This document shows, piece by piece, positions 37,330 to 50,237 of a stretch of DNA of 64,000 bases. A program made the translations under genes and the position numbers. How positions within the stretch are numbered: position 1 is the first letter of the stretch; each line of letters opens with the position of its first letter. The notes under the pieces are model-generated. The model saw nothing but the letters and a program-made list of their open reading frames with translations. It ran no database searches and was not told the origin of the DNA. Origin of the DNA: Rhyacophila brunnea (Eukaryota > Arthropoda > Insecta > Trichoptera > Rhyacophilidae); NCBI GenBank assembly GCA_022495005.1, contig JAGYXB010001324.1:806001-870000 (forward strand), given 5' to 3'.

Positions 37330-39080
37330 ATATATTAGAGGCTGTGATATACCTAATATCCAGATATATCAAAAAATGTAATGATCTCCCAATGTCGTTC
37401 TTCAGTTTAAGCAAACGTTTTATTTATTAAACAATTAAACAGCAATTATTGTCTCTTACCATCACAAATAAATACTTAATTTTCCTTTCATCGTAAAAAT
37501 TGTATGTTTATGTCTTCTTTCTTCACTCATTGTCAAACATTTCTTATATTTTTCAAAGAGTCTACTGCGAGACGGTAAGGGGAAACTATGCCTCATTTTA
37601 AAACGTGGGGATTCACATTTTTTCATCAGTTTTGCGTGATGAAATTGGAATCATGTTAAAGCACGAGATTATGCAGGTAACTCAATGAGATCATAAATTA
37701 TATTACAAATTAATGAATGGAATGGAATTTAATGAATTAGACTCCATCCTGCAATCGACGCTTTCTCAAGAGGTCATCACGTCTCAGACGTTCTCTGATA
37801 ATATAATGGATCTCAACTATAATTATTATTTATTCTCTTCGCAAACTCATGAAGAAGAAAAAACTGATCAATTGCCATCTTGTTTTTTTTGGCAAATGAT
37901 ATGCAAAATGGTTTTAGCGCGGATTCCATCAGTGATGGTAAATTAAAATAACAATGTGGTAAATGTCACCGTTGCCATGACAGATCCTTTGTTTGGTTTC
38001 TATATTTTTAATTTATTGTGTATATTGTTAATATTTTTGTTATTTATTATGTTTAACGTGTTTCAGTTTGCTATTTATGAATAAAATTATTACATATTTA
38101 AAATATTTTTGTTTTTTTTATACATTCCAGTAACCACAATCATCAAAAATGTTGTTGTGCTGGCAAATTAATTATTAAAGAAAAATGACTTATTGTTTCG
38201 AAACAATACATAAATAAGTCATAAAACTAAAAATATATGGCTGCGCTTTTTGTGAACTGTATGAAGGGGTTTTTTTTCCTAGATGCCTTTATGCATACCT
38301 CGCATATTTACTATCTAGGTTTTTTAAGGACTTTGGTATGCAGAGTACTCTACCTGATGCTAGTCAAATGAAAATTGTGCCGGCTGAGAAAGATGCCTTA
38401 TTGAAAACCATTCGTTTACCCGCATCGGGTATTGCTAATTTGAATTCGGCCAGGGCCTATGAAACCACCTTGCATAAATCCTCGAAAGTTCTTTGTAGCG
38501 CAAGGCTGTGGTGATTTTGATGAATGTTTTGTCGTATTTATTGGGAACTGAGAACTGCGATTTATAGCCGAGTTTTTCCCGTGGAAAATCATATAATTAT
38601 CCTGACTGTAATCACTGGATCAGGCATGAATCATTATTACATGTCACCGTTTAATATTGTGATTCTTTTTATTATATCAATACAGAAATTAAAAAGTGCA
38701 TCTCTTCCGGCCTCGTTTGCCATGGTTTCCGGAAGGTCTCGAATAATGTCGGCATCTGCCAACACTGTAATAAAATATGAGGGGATTGAGGATTTGGACG
38801 TTGGTGAGGGACAGTGGATGCAAGGGTGTGTTCAGGCATTAACATTATTGATGTTAAGCTGATTTTAACTGCTCTTGAGGTGCTCTTCTGTTCACGGGGC
38901 CTGCACACACACACTAATTGTTGCTGATTGTTATATATAGCATCTCTCACTTTCACATGAATCAAACGGAACTTTCTTTATATGGATGACACTTTTACTG
39001 TGTAACTAACTGACGCAGTGGTCGAACCGTAACTCGTGACTGAATGATTGCTATGTTGACACTATGCAAGTATGCAACAC
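37330..39080. other. Stretch without recognisable genes
   Basis: Short frames at 37713-37946 and 38524-38862 are not recognised. GC-richer islands at 38340-38520 and 38690-38880 could be old transposon coding sequence. Confidence 0.35.
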
Positions 39081-39330
39081 GCTTGAACTAGAGGTGGGAA
39101 AACTAAGTTTAGTATATTTACTACCAGTATAATAAATTACTTAGTATCAAAACTTGTTCCAAAATACTTACTAGTATTTGGAATACTATGTAGAGCGTTT
39201 GACGTGCGTATGCGACATAAGTCCCATACTCAACTGGAACTAAAACTTAACTCCATATTAGTATTTGAAATATCGACTTCAATAGAATTGCTGGGCTGGG
39301 CTGAGCTGGGGTTTTCGCAATGTCACCAGT

Positions 39331-41725
39331 TAGTGCAGGATCCTATAGACTTTTCGTATACATAATATGCGGAACGCATTCTGACAATTGGAATAGGTTC
39401 TAGGGGTCACAAAGATATATAAAGTCGATGTTGCCAGGCGATATTAGTGGTCAATTTTTTTTTATCGAGGCTTTTTTTTTTTCTTATAACCCACCAAAAA
39501 TTGTTCTGAATTCTTCAATAAAACCAAGACCGAATCAAGGATTGATTGACAATGCAATAATTGTAACATGCCATCGGCATGGTCGTAGAACGGTTCGTCC
39601 CGTTTGAAGAAATAAAAATAGCGGGTAGTGCAATGTGTTCAAAATTATCGATTCTTAGGATCCTCCTTGTCTTAAATTATTTTATTTAGTAGTATTTTTG
39701 TATATAATCACTCAGATTGGTTTCTTTACTATATCTATGCATATGACATTAGTTTTAGTATGATGGTTAATCCAGAAACAGTGTAGGTTGCATAATATAT
39801 AGGTAGGTGAATAAATGAAATAACGATAACCACTAACCACACTAAGTACACATTTATTAAAAAAAAAGAAACAACAAGTCAAGTGTTCAAACTCATTTAA
39901 GTATAATGATCACAGTTTTTACAAACACTATTTACACATTTTCACAATGATATACATGTCAAAATCGATTTCTTATAACTACGTGATAATGTACGGCAGT
40001 TAGAATTACATTTGCATAGTTCATTTGTCATTTGTCTTGGATACGAATCTCGTAACTCGTAGTCAAGTTGTAGGAAATCAATAGGCTCAAATAGTGGATC
40101 AGATGAGGTTTTCCATAAATAAACTTATGCTGAAGCCTTTAAACAGCGTAAATACATTGAATCATTATGTGCATATCACTCTTGACAAATTTAAACTAAA
40201 TCCGATATTTTGAGAAATAAATTTATGTTGAAGTTCATCCGCTGTTGTTTTTTGTTTACATACACAGTAAGTGCAAACTTTTTCCAGGTCTTTAAACTGC
40301 TGTGGTCTCCAACAAACCATTTCCTAAAGCTGAAAGTGCATCCTGAACAAAACTCATTGACGAAATGGTTAAAGCTTGTTTCTTTGTACCTATGCGACTA
40401 GTGGTGTCGCAGCCGGTTAAAGAATGTAATGCTGGCAAAATATTACAAATATTTTCGCCAAGAGATTCAGCTGCCAAATTTGATGGCATCCTAAAACTTG
40501 GGATTTCTTCTGAGATCCCTCAAACCATAATCCACGGCAACCAATCGTTGCAAGTTTATTCCTGAAATTAATGCCTAAGATCTGTATCGGGACTGTGATA
40601 ATCTCCAAATTTTGCATTTTTACAGCATGAAATATATGATAGAACATTCTACAATCTGCTTCTAAATGATTTTGATTTTAAATCAATGGCGTCAGTGAAA
40701 ATTGATCCCTGCAATTTAAACCATTGTGTGGGATCTTCAAACCCACTACAAATGTACAGCTCACTTTCTTCGTTGATTTTTGCAAATGTGGGAACATTTT
40801 TGCAAATATATTTAACAAGCTGTAATTTATTTTGAGGGCTCACAAAAAAATCTTTGCAATTAATCCACCACATCTAAGGGACAATCTCCAAGGCTTACAT
40901 AATTTTATAAACATTTACACTGTTTAAGGGCTTCAGCACAAGTTTATTTATGGAAAAGCTCGTCTGATCCACTATTGAGCCTATTGATTTCCTACGAGTT
41001 GGCTACGAGTTACGAGAAAATAATTTGTATCCAACACAAATGACGAATGAACCTCTGCCAAATTATTTAGTTAAACCATGCAAATGTAATTCTAACTGCC
41101 GTACATTATCATGTAGTTATACGAAATCGGCTTTGACATCTATATCTTTGTGCAAATGTGTAAGTAGTGTTTTGTAAAAACTGTGATCGTGATACCTAAA
41201 GCAGTTTGAATACTTGACTTGTTATTTCTTTATTTTAATAAATGTATACTTAGTGTGGTTAGTGGTTATCGTTTTTTCATTTATTCACCTACCTTTATAT
41301 GCAACCTCCACTGTTTTTGGTATAGTCATGAAACCAATTTGGGTGATTCTATACAAAAATGCTACTAAATAAAATAGTTTAAGCCAAGGAGGATCCTAAG
41401 AATCGATAATTTTGAACACATTGCACTACCCGCTATTTTAATTTTTTCAAACGGGACGAACCGTTCTACGACCATGCCGATGGCATGGTACAATTATTGC
41501 ATTTTCAATCAATCCCTGATTCGGTCATGGTTTTATTGAAGAATTCAGAACAATTTTTGGTGAGTTATAAGAAAAAAAATTAAAACCTCAATAAAAAAAA
41601 ATTGACCACTAATATCGCCTGGCAACATCGACTTTATATATCTTTGTGACCCCTAGAACCTATTCCAATTGTCAGAATGCGTTCCGCATATTATGTATAC
41701 GAAAAGTCTATAGGATCCTGCACTA
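39331..41725. mobile_element. 2.4-kb element with ~0.8-kb terminal inverted repeats
   Basis: The left arm 39331-40153 and right arm 40913-41725 are imperfect inverted copies starting TAGTGCAGGATCC. The central 760 bp holds minus-strand coding remnants. No convincing target duplication is seen at its borders, so whether it is a separate nested insertion or the inner part of the hAT element is open. Superfamily not assigned. Confidence 0.75.
40292..40873 (-). pseudogene. Coding remnant with GCDTTS motif inside the long-TIR element
   Basis: Three overlapping minus-strand frames (40649-40873, 40417-40647, 40292-40489) look like one frameshifted protein. The last contains LPALHSLTGCDTTSRIGTKK. 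A TGCDT[TV]S motif of this kind recurs, from memory, in uncharacterised repeat-encoded arthropod proteins; its function is unknown to me. Frames are broken, so no product is expected. Confidence 0.5.
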
Positions 41726-42027
41726 GGTCACTCAGTCACCTCACTACATTTCCGAAGGAATATGCTGCTACAGAAAATTTATGACCTATTGTTCATACAT
41801 AAGATGATGTCGTTCGCATGCATAGACTAATAAATTAAAATATAATTGTATTCAAGTGCTATCTCGCTCGCACGCATTTAATGGCAATAGTATTGAAAGT
41901 CTACCAACTAGCCAGCGACTTTTTGAAATAAGCTTATTGGGCCACACGTACTGAGTATGAGTAGTTTCATCCGATACTTGAGTACAAAAACTGGTGACAG
42001 TATTTCCAACTCACCTCTAGCTTGAAC

Positions 42028-42853
42028 CGTTACTTATAAGTCAACCTGTATTCGTTTACGATTAATTCGCAAGAGCCGGTATCACGGCATGCCAGGTGTT
42101 TACTCGATGGAATTCCTAATGAGACTCCCGAATTGATCTACCGCAGTCACGATGGTCGAACTATATCAAGTCTTGACGCGCTCGTTGTTTTGATGTATCT
42201 GACTTTATCAATCACGGCCGAATGATGATTTCGTATTTGAGTTGAACGCCTGGACGGCGACAATAATATGGATTAGAGGTAGAAGGGAAATATTGGGATA
42301 TGAGGTGATTATAATAATTGGCCTAATCAATATAATATTACATTCGTTTAAAGTACCTAATAATCTAATCAAATTCATATGCATGATGGATCCTACGAGT
42401 ACGAGATATGGTGATGAAATTTGGAAAGAATGTAGCCCCATGTCTCCAACAACGTTGCCAACTTAGCTTTTTTCTTACCAGATCTAGCATTTATGAATAA
42501 GCATCTAACTTTCAAAATATGGCGTTAAATCTATCATTTTTCGACACCGCAAACAGTTTTAAAATATTTATAAAAACGTTGGAATATTACACCATATTTG
42601 CTTTAAAATCAACATGCTGACATCACTCAACAATAAAATAAATGTATCATATTATTACGATTGTTAAGCGTTGTCCGAATTTCATATCTGCATTAATAAT
42701 TTTGAGTTGTGTGTATTATTTATCTTTGGAATCGTGAAAACAATGTCAATAATTATAAATTACTTTTTAAAATGTTAGTTTCTTTTTAATTTTGTGAAAA
42801 TCTAGCAAATTTTCTTACCCTATCTGGCATATTTTTTGTGAATGACGGTTGGC
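42028..42853. other. Stretch without recognisable genes
   Basis: Continues the host sequence interrupted by the hAT element; nothing identified. Confidence 0.4.
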
Positions 42854-42866
42854 AACACTGGATCCG

Positions 42867-43052
42867 GGCGGCTGTCGTGGTACAGTGCGTAAGGCGCTAG
42901 CCTTCAATCCGATAACTCTGGGTTCGCTCCCGGTGAGGACACAACATATTTATGTGAGTTTCTCAAAGCCTGGGTGTTTGTGATTGTTGTAAATTACTAA
43001 CAACCATCTTGTACGAAAAAGCAAGGACATGGTTACTAACAATTAAAAAAAA
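42867..43052 (+). mobile_element. SINE, family 2, with 13-bp target duplication
   Basis: tRNA-like head (TGTCGTGGTACAGTGCGTAA, box B GGGTTCGCTCCC), body and A-rich end, flanked by a perfect 13-bp duplication AACACTGGATCCG (42854-42866 and 43053-43065). The A tail followed by the duplication shows LINE-driven retroposition. Confidence 0.88.
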
Positions 43053-43604
43053 AACACTGGATCCGAGTGACGCAGGAATTTTATAATACGATTCAGTAGG
43101 GCTAGTCTAAATAGTTAAGATGGTAACACGTGTCCACGTTATTTTTATTGCTACAAAATAATAATAATGTTACTCGGAGAAATTTCATAAACAAAGCGGA
43201 TATCACAATAATATTTTTTCTAACATGCAGCGCTTCTCTTACTTGATCCCAACTGTATCCGACTAGACTAGAATCAAGTGGTGGAAGTAGACTTTTTCCC
43301 ACTCATGTTGCCTATGATGGTTACAATAGGTTACAGCACCATCCCTATTATAATAAAACCTTTCAATATATTGGATAACACATTATTTGTTTTTCCAAAA
43401 TACCACTTTGTTGACTTTTTAACAATTTCATTTGGATTTACCCACTCTCAAAATCACTTCAATTTGAATCTAGTATCTTATAGAAATTTTAATTTTCAGA
43501 ACCGTGTTTCCTATCCGGCACCATACTTATTTATACCTTTCCGTCAAACTGTCATAAAATTACTGTAGTGTCATTTAATACTTTCATTAATCTATATTAT
43601 ACAC

Positions 43605-43830
43605 CCACGGTGGCCGCGGGGCTTAAGCGTTGTCACGCCGTGGGTCCCAGGTTCGAATCCTGGGTCTGACAAGTACACATATTGTTTTTCAATTTGTATG
43701 TGAGTCAGGGTATGGACCTAATAGGTTGAGAAAGTGGCTGACATCCATTTCTCTTAAAAAAATAATCTGTTAATACAATCCTCAACTCTGTGGAGGCCCA
43801 TGTGATCCTATTAGGATCGGACATGGTCGA
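43605..43830 (+). mobile_element. tRNA-derived SINE, family 1
   Basis: The best-preserved tRNA-like head of the five copies (CCACGGTGGCCGCGGGGCTT) with box B GGTTCGAATCC. Ends at GGATCGGACATGGTCG before an A run. Confidence 0.8.
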
Positions 43831-43994
43831 AAAAAATGGCTCTGTTTCGCAGGGTTTAATTGACATAGTCGGAAATAATCTATATAGTCAATAATATGCT
43901 ATTGCTACACCCACTGTAAGCATTATCTTTCAAGCTATTATGATAGTAGTATTTTTGTTTTCCTTCACGACTTGATTAAAGCAGACTATTTCTT

Positions 43995-44697
43995 TATTTG
44001 TAGGTATATTATTCAAAGGTAGGTCTCAAAGACAAAAGTGATGAGTAACTGTTTTTCGGACCCTGCGATTATCTGTATTTCTGGCACCCAACTCGAGCAA
44101 GTCAGCAGCTACGTCTATCTCGGACAGCAGGTGTCCATAGACGGAAGCATGCACGATGAAATTGCTCGAAGAACAAAGCTGGGATGGAGTGCTTTCGGAC
44201 GTCTGAATAGTGTCTTCAAGAGTGACCTACCATTGTGTCTTGAGCGTAGGGTGTTCGACCAATGTGTGCTACCCGTGCTCACGTATGGCTGCGAGACGTG
44301 GACCCTCAACACGAGAGATGTCCAAAGGCTAAGAGTCACACAGCGAGGCATGGAGAGGTGCATGTTGGGCATCACGCGAAAGGACCGCAAGAGAAACGAA
44401 TGAGTTAGGAAGCAGACAAGAATACGCGATGTAATAGACGTTGCCAAACAGCTGAAATGGAGATGGGCGGGGCACATTGCTCGCCGAAAGGACGGCCGCT
44501 GGACAAATGCCGTCATCCAATGGTACCCAAGGGGTACGAAACGGCCACAGGGTCGCCCTAAAAGCTGCTGGATTGATGAACTGGTAAAGTTCGGCGGAAA
44601 TACGTTGCAGCGAACGACACAGGACCGAGAGAGTTGGAGAAAGCTTGGGGAGGCCTTCATCCAGCAGTGGATTGACCCCGGCTGATGATGATGATAT
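43995..44697 (+). mobile_element. RTE-like LINE 3' fragment
   Basis: The frame 44038-44403 contains YVYLGQQVSIDG, KLGWSAFGRLN, CETWTLN and MERCMLGITRKDRKRN. After a TGA (CGA position) at 44401 the same frame continues with KWRWAGHIARRKDGRWT and ends at about 44685 before TGATGATGATGATAT. 5' truncated; one nonsense codon. Confidence 0.85.
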
Positions 44698-44870
44698 TAT
44701 TCAAATTAAGAATTTGCGTTTACGTGTATGTTAATTACGTTTTCTTATTCGTTCACATGTTTTCTCTCATGGGTTACGGATAATGCAATACAAATAATAT
44801 ATAATATAAAGGAACATCTGGCTTGAATGATTTATAAATATTTTTAATAATAATATTTTTATTTATACAT

Positions 44871-44876
44871 TTTATT
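44871..44876 (-). terminator. Candidate poly(A) signal of gene D
   Basis: Minus-strand AATAAA about 400 nt past the stop; a second copy is at 44858-44863. The DNA is AT-rich, so support is weak. Confidence 0.3.
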
Positions 44877-45279
44877 GTATAAGTATTTGTAATACATAAT
44901 TATATATTAAATTAAATACGTCTAAATAATTAAATATATTATCAACATATGTACAAAATAAATGAATAGTAAACATAACACAAAAATACATTATCATGAA
45001 TGGTGGTGTAGTCTACTATACACATTTGATTTTATGCTACTATAAGAAACTACACGAAAATCTCTCGATTGTTATTGAATAAGAAAACAGTCATAATGGA
45101 ATAAGAAGGCATTCTTTAGCATGAAGAATTCACAACTTTTATAGCACTTTCAGTCCGTTTTATCTTCATGGATTTAGGAAGCGTTTCAGAGAGATCCTTT
45201 ACAACTTGAACTATCAGCAAAAATATGTAGGACTAATATGACACATATTACAATAGAATTAAGATATAATTCTACCCCT

Positions 45280-47773
45280 TCATCGTCCAGAATTTACTGC
45301 ACCCAAAATACGTCTTCCCATTTGCTGAGCTATCGTTCTTGACGCAGGAGTCTGTTGTAATACTGTGCTTGTCTTAGTCGCTAGAGTTGATGATTGCTTC
45401 TGTGGTAGTTGGTTAACAGCACCAAGAGCCCTCTGTCTCACTTGCTGAGCGGTCTGTCGTTGTTCTCGAGTCTGCGTAGCCAACGAATCTGGACTCTCCT
45501 TTGCTGTCACCAACGACCGCTGCTGTGGGATTTGATTCACGGCACGTTGTCCCACTTGTTGCAGTAACGTTTTTGTCTCCCGAATCTGTTGTACCAGTGG
45601 GACTATATTTTTCTTTGCTGCCAGATTTGACTGCTGCTGGGGCACTTGATTTACAGTTCTCGAAAAACCTTGCCTCCCATGTTGAGGTACCGTTCTTTCT
45701 GATACCAAATTATGCTCAATTACAACAATATTCGGGTTTTGAGCATTGTGTTCTACTGTCCTCAAAAAACTATGTTCTACTCGCTGACTAGTTAATTTTT
45801 GCACCTGCGTCTGCAGTGCCAATGACAATTGACTCTGATTTGCCTCTAGAATTGACCGCTTTTGTAACAATTGATATAATGCACTCAAAAGGCGCTGTAT
45901 TGACTCCTGATTCAATATTCTCTTCTCATGAGCTTGCAACTCCAGTTGGAGAACTTCTTCATTTCCCTCCAGATTATACAGTTCCTCTAGCAAAAGTACT
46001 ATATCTTCCTCTACAGATTGCAGAACAATATCTTCCCCTAAAAGAAGCTGCACCAATTGCTCTAAAGCGTATTCTTCTTCCAGATATTGCAGTTCCAGTG
46101 CTAATGTATTTTCATTCTCTACCAGAACTGACAGATCCTGTGAAAGTTTAACCACAGTTTCTTTAAGACTCTCTGTCAATTGCTTGGCTACATTTCTTTC
46201 CTCTTGCGCTTGCGATACTTTTTGAAAAACTTCCTCTTTAACAACATCAAGTGGCGACACAAGTTGATTCAAACTATTGTGATGTTCATGTTTGGCTCTG
46301 GTAGTTACAGAACTGACTTGTGTGCCTCCAGAAGTCTCAGATGTACGCGTAATTGACTCTCTCTTATGACCAGATTTGGTATCACCAAAAACGTTTGACC
46401 TGATTCGGCTACCCGAATTGTGAACTGACGATGAGGTCCTAGCTCCACTACGGTGATAATGGTTTCGTTCTTCAATTGGTTTCGGTTCTTCTATAACCTC
46501 TGTAGTGGTTTCTGGCAATGTTTCTGTAGTTTCTGGCAATATTTCTGACGTAGTCTCTGGTACAATATCTGTAGTAGTGTCTGGCACATTTTCGGTGGTG
46601 GTTTCATCATTCCAAAAAACTTTTGTTGTTTTCACAGCTCTTCTCCGATGATCTGGAGCACAGCTACTTCTGTCAATCTGTAATTTAATAAAAAAAAAAT
46701 TAAATACGTCAGTAAGTACAATACCTCTATAGTCATGGTATGTTCATAATATGTGTAGTACGAAATCCGTGCCAAAAACTCCTCTCAAAGAAAAATAGAT
46801 ATAATTTATATAAGTAATAGTTAGATTGTTTTGTTCTTATTTAATTTTGAAATAGGGCAGTATAGAATAGTGACACATTTAGTGACGTAGAGCTTGAATA
46901 CAACAACTGATTTTAGGACCTCCTATGATAAAAAAAATAACAATTAAATCTTATTTTCCAAATGAATCCATGCATTCGAATGATTTATTATTCTTGATTG
47001 TTAATTTTTTTTATATATTTTTTAGATTGTTGTATAATTTATGACAGGTTTGGACTGATTCGAGACCCCATTTATTTTTTACAAATGCCCCCCTTGGCCC
47101 CCCCCTGGGTGCGCCACTGAGCCCTACAACTAACAACAAAGACGCACGCGCCAAGAGCTCCTATCGCCGCTCAACTCCCAAATTACCGATAAATAATATA
47201 ACATTCTGAATAATAATGAATAGATAGAGTTTTAGGTGATGGAGGAAATTGTATCGGAGACGATTGTTTTTTTAATATTGTACGTTTATGACTGGGTTAA
47301 TTTTCTGCTGACTTTTTCTTAGGACTTTTACCGCCCCTTAAATTCAGCTGCCCGGGTGTTTTGCCCCCTAACACCCCCACTGGGCGCGCTCCTGTGTTTA
47401 ATCAAAATAAATTGATAAAAATCCAATGTTTGCTATAGACTAGTCATGTGATCGCATCACGTTTAATGATCCAGAAGGGACAGTGTGGAAAGACTCCAAC
47501 TACAGTGCCTTGATGCCCTTGATGTACTGCAAAGAAGCTTGCACGCTCTATGAGTAATCGACTGAAGAAGGAGGACGGAGGATCGAAGGAGTCAGCTTGA
47601 GGTTATCAAGATTCACTCCAGGCTATGGTGCTAGAGAAGAAAATAGAATAGTTAAGTCATTCAAACATGAATAAGAAGACATAGGGAATATGCTGGATTA
47701 AATATTTTATAATTACCGAAATAATGAAAACACACGCTGTGACGAAGAAAAATCCAAAATTAAATTTGGCCAT
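45280..47773 (-). CDS. Secreted Gln/Leu-rich coiled-coil protein D (two exons)
   Basis: Exon 1 is 47717-47773, exon 2 is 45280-46677; the intron 46678-47716 has a GTAATT donor and an AAATTACAG acceptor, phase 0. The product is 484 aa. Exon 1 encodes MAKFNFGFFFVTACVFIIS, a 19-residue signal peptide. Exon 2 opens IDRSSCAPDHRRRAV, then a mucin-like Thr/Pro/Glu stretch with repeated ETT and PETT (residues about 45-80) that could carry O-glycans. Next come a HYHRSGA box, a Ser/Arg linker and a long Leu/Gln/Glu coiled-coil region. The C-terminal third is tandem units of about 40 residues with QTREQRQTAQQVRQRALGAVN as the clearest form. A close truncated copy lies at the right edge of the window. 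Function is unknown; a secreted silk or cocoon component is inferred from the shared exon 1 and promoter. Confidence 0.8.
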
Positions 47774-47862
47774 TTTTGTAGTTTATTTTCCCTTGTTGAT
47801 ATTGTCTTTGAATAAACTCTCAACTGCTGGGAAGAAGATCTTCACAGCTGGAGAATCAATTT

Positions 47863-47899
47863 AACTGTACCTTTGGATGAATTTAGTTTCCTTTTTATA
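47863..47899 (-). promoter_or_regulatory. Core promoter of coiled-coil gene D
   Basis: On the minus strand TTAGTTAGTATAAAAAG has its TATA start at 47899, and TACAGTT begins at 47869, again exactly 30 nt on. A TTGAGTCTGCA motif sits upstream at 47940-47930 and recurs upstream of gene E at 54899-54909. Confidence 0.7.
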
Positions 47900-48524
47900 C
47901 TAACTAAAAAACAGACAAAAATTTTGTGATGCAGACTCAAAAGACTTCTTGTCTATTCATCTCTTCTAACAATTAAATACATCTGTTATAAAGAATTGTT
48001 GAGCGTTATGACGTTAATTCAGACATATTATTCTCAAGGTGATGATTAGGTACATTTCAATTCAGAGATCATTTTTGATGCGTCATTATTGTTGTATACC
48101 TAATTAAAATTCTTTACTAGTAGTGGTTATTAGTTTGATATAGTTATTGTAATTAACATACTATAACAAAGATCTGAGTGAGTGCATTTCCAATATTCTT
48201 TTGATCACTGTATAATCCAGTGATATTCAAAGATATATGCATTCTTTTAATGTATACCTAATTAAATCTGTAATATAATACATGTTATTTTTATAGATGT
48301 AATGCTTTTTAAACTTTCTTTTGATTTTTATAAAAAAACTGATAAATAAAAACAAAATTACTGTGTAATCAATAAACAGACCTCTACTAACGTTGTTTGC
48401 GCATGCATTCAATTGTCAACTGATTATTGATTATTACTACAAATGATAAACAATCACAAAACACATGTCTGAAGTAGTCATACTTGGGGCGTTCATTAAT
48501 TTGTCAATTTCAGTATCGTACATA

Positions 48525-48610
48525 CTATATAGGATATACCGTATAGTATATATTATATAGTATATATAATATACTATATAGTATATGTATATAATATTAT
48601 ATATTATATG
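48525..48610. repeat. TATA-rich palindromic tract
   Basis: Alternating TATAGTATATAATATACTATATAG units with internal symmetry; it resumes after the hAT element at 49795-49825. Low-complexity DNA able to form a cruciform. Confidence 0.7.
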
Positions 48611-48618
48611 GTATATAG

Positions 48619-49794
48619 CAGGAATGGCCAGTGCGTCGATCGCAAAGGTATTTTTGGTCGATCGTGGACATAATAATATTATATTGTACTATGTCTTGTT
48701 CAAACAAGTCAAAACTACTCGAGATTCCAGCTCTAAAAATCCGCTAGTTGTTATTTTTTCTCTTACCATTATCAAGAAATACAGTCATGCGAATAACACA
48801 AGTGATGAGCTTGGAACTTGAACTTGGAAGAAATTCTACAGGAAAACATTAATAAAATAAAAGTAAATTCCTATCCTTGCAATTTGACAGGTAGATTACA
48901 CGGATATTGCACAACTATGCGTTTTTATTCGATTGGTTTTTAAAGACATGTCTGCTCAGAAGAATTATTAACAGTTTTACCAATGAAAGAACGATCCAAA
49001 AGAGAAGCTATATTTAATCCATTTAAGTCGTATATTAATCGTACTCGATTATTCATAAACTGGTATCGGTAACGACTGATGGAGTTCCTGCTATGGTTGG
49101 GAATCATGATGGGTTTATTACTTTAAGTAGAAATGAGGAAGCAATACCCACTTTTATCAGTTATCATTGCATTATACACCAGCAGGCATGGCTCCCAGAA
49201 GGGGGGTATGAAAGGGCTCTAGCCTGAGAGGGGCCTGGCGTAGCGGTTCGACCAATAAGAAAAACACAAAGCACAAATTTGGTCTAATAGTAAAAAAATT
49301 CGCCAGCGGCTCTATTTTCCTCAATGATTATTTCAATTTTAAAATACATGGCTGTGCGATGCAATTTGATATGATATTATGATTATTGCTGTAATTAAAT
49401 GATAATTTATATTGTAGAGAATTTATTTTAAGTATGTTTCCTGGCAAAGGGTTGCATCTTGGCTACTACAAAATTTCTAATATTCGATATACATGTAAAT
49501 TGTGTAACTATGTCGAAATTACAGTTAATGTGTACCCACTTAATTTTTTAGAAGTGAAAGACAATTATATTATATTTTTGTCGTTATTTCGATTGTTTTG
49601 TATCAATATTTTTTATATTAATATGTACCTATAAAATATCTGTTTTCACAATACATAAATATGAATACTTATTTGAATTATGAAAATGGGTTTTTATTGT
49701 TCTCGCATGATATAATTACAATGATATCAGTCGATCGCCATAAATAATTTTATCAACTAGTCGATCCTAGAAAAAAAAAGTGTGGCCACCCCTG
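48619..49794. mobile_element. hAT-type non-autonomous element (1.2 kb)
   Basis: Ends CAGGAATGGCCA and TGGCCACCCCTG are imperfect inverted repeats, flanked by a perfect 8-bp duplication GTATATAG (48611-48618 and 49795-49802). Just inside, GTCGATCG and its inverse recur. Open frames at 48585-48821 and 49434-49634 are short and lack a transposase core. It inserted into a TATA-rich palindromic tract. Confidence 0.8.
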
Positions 49795-49889
49795 GTATAT
49801 AGTAGATATTATATATTATATATTACTAGCTGACGCGGCAAACGTTGTTCTGCCATATAAATTATTCCTAGTGAATATTTTGGTTGTTG

Positions 49890-50118
49890 CACGGTGACCG
49901 CGCGGCTTAAGCGTTGGACTATCACGCCGTGGGTCCCAGGTTCGAAGCCTGGGTCTGGCAAGTACACATATTGTTTTTCAATTCGTGTGTGAGTCAGGGT
50001 ATGGACCTAATAGATTGAGCAAGTGGCTGACATCTATTTCTCGTAAAAAACAAAATCTGTTAATACAAACCTCTACTCTGTGGAGGCCCATATGATCCTA
50101 TTAGGATCGGAAATGGTC
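49890..50118 (+). mobile_element. tRNA-derived SINE, family 1, inside the Helitron
   Basis: Head CACGGTGACCGCGCGGCTTA, box B GGTTCGAAGCC, same body and end as the 43605 copy. It interrupts the Helitron 3' region, so it is younger than that insertion. Confidence 0.8.
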
Positions 50119-50237
50119 GGATATAAATAAAAAATCACGAATGTATTATAGGTGTGTGGGGATGGGATCTATGACAGAAAGAGGAATGGAGCGCTGTAGA
50201 CTATGACCGCTGATAAAAACAAAAACACACCAACCAT

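Larger units (their letters stand above)
39089..42019. mobile_element. hAT-type element carrying a nested long-TIR element
   Basis: Begins TAGAGGTGGGAAA and ends TTTCCAACTCACCTCTA, flanked by a perfect 8-bp duplication GCTTGAAC (39081-39088 and 42020-42027). Eight-bp duplications with TAGAGGTGGG-like ends are typical of the hAT superfamily. The outer sequence (39089-39330 and 41726-42019) has no recognisable transposase, so it is non-autonomous. Confidence 0.8.

Noticed and set aside
43605..43680. tRNA-like sequence with box B
   Set aside because: Part of a SINE present in five copies here; no complete cloverleaf. The other tRNA-like blocks (9410, 10560, 13430, 19790, 52630) also fail.
44115..44660. 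181-codon minus-strand frame
   Set aside because: Antisense of the RTE-like LINE fragment; the plus strand carries the recognisable RT sequence. The same applies to 20121-20597 plus and 59447-59719 minus.
45501..46151. Plus-strand frames opposite gene D
   Set aside because: Antisense shadows of the coiled-coil exon; same for frames opposite genes C, E and locus F.
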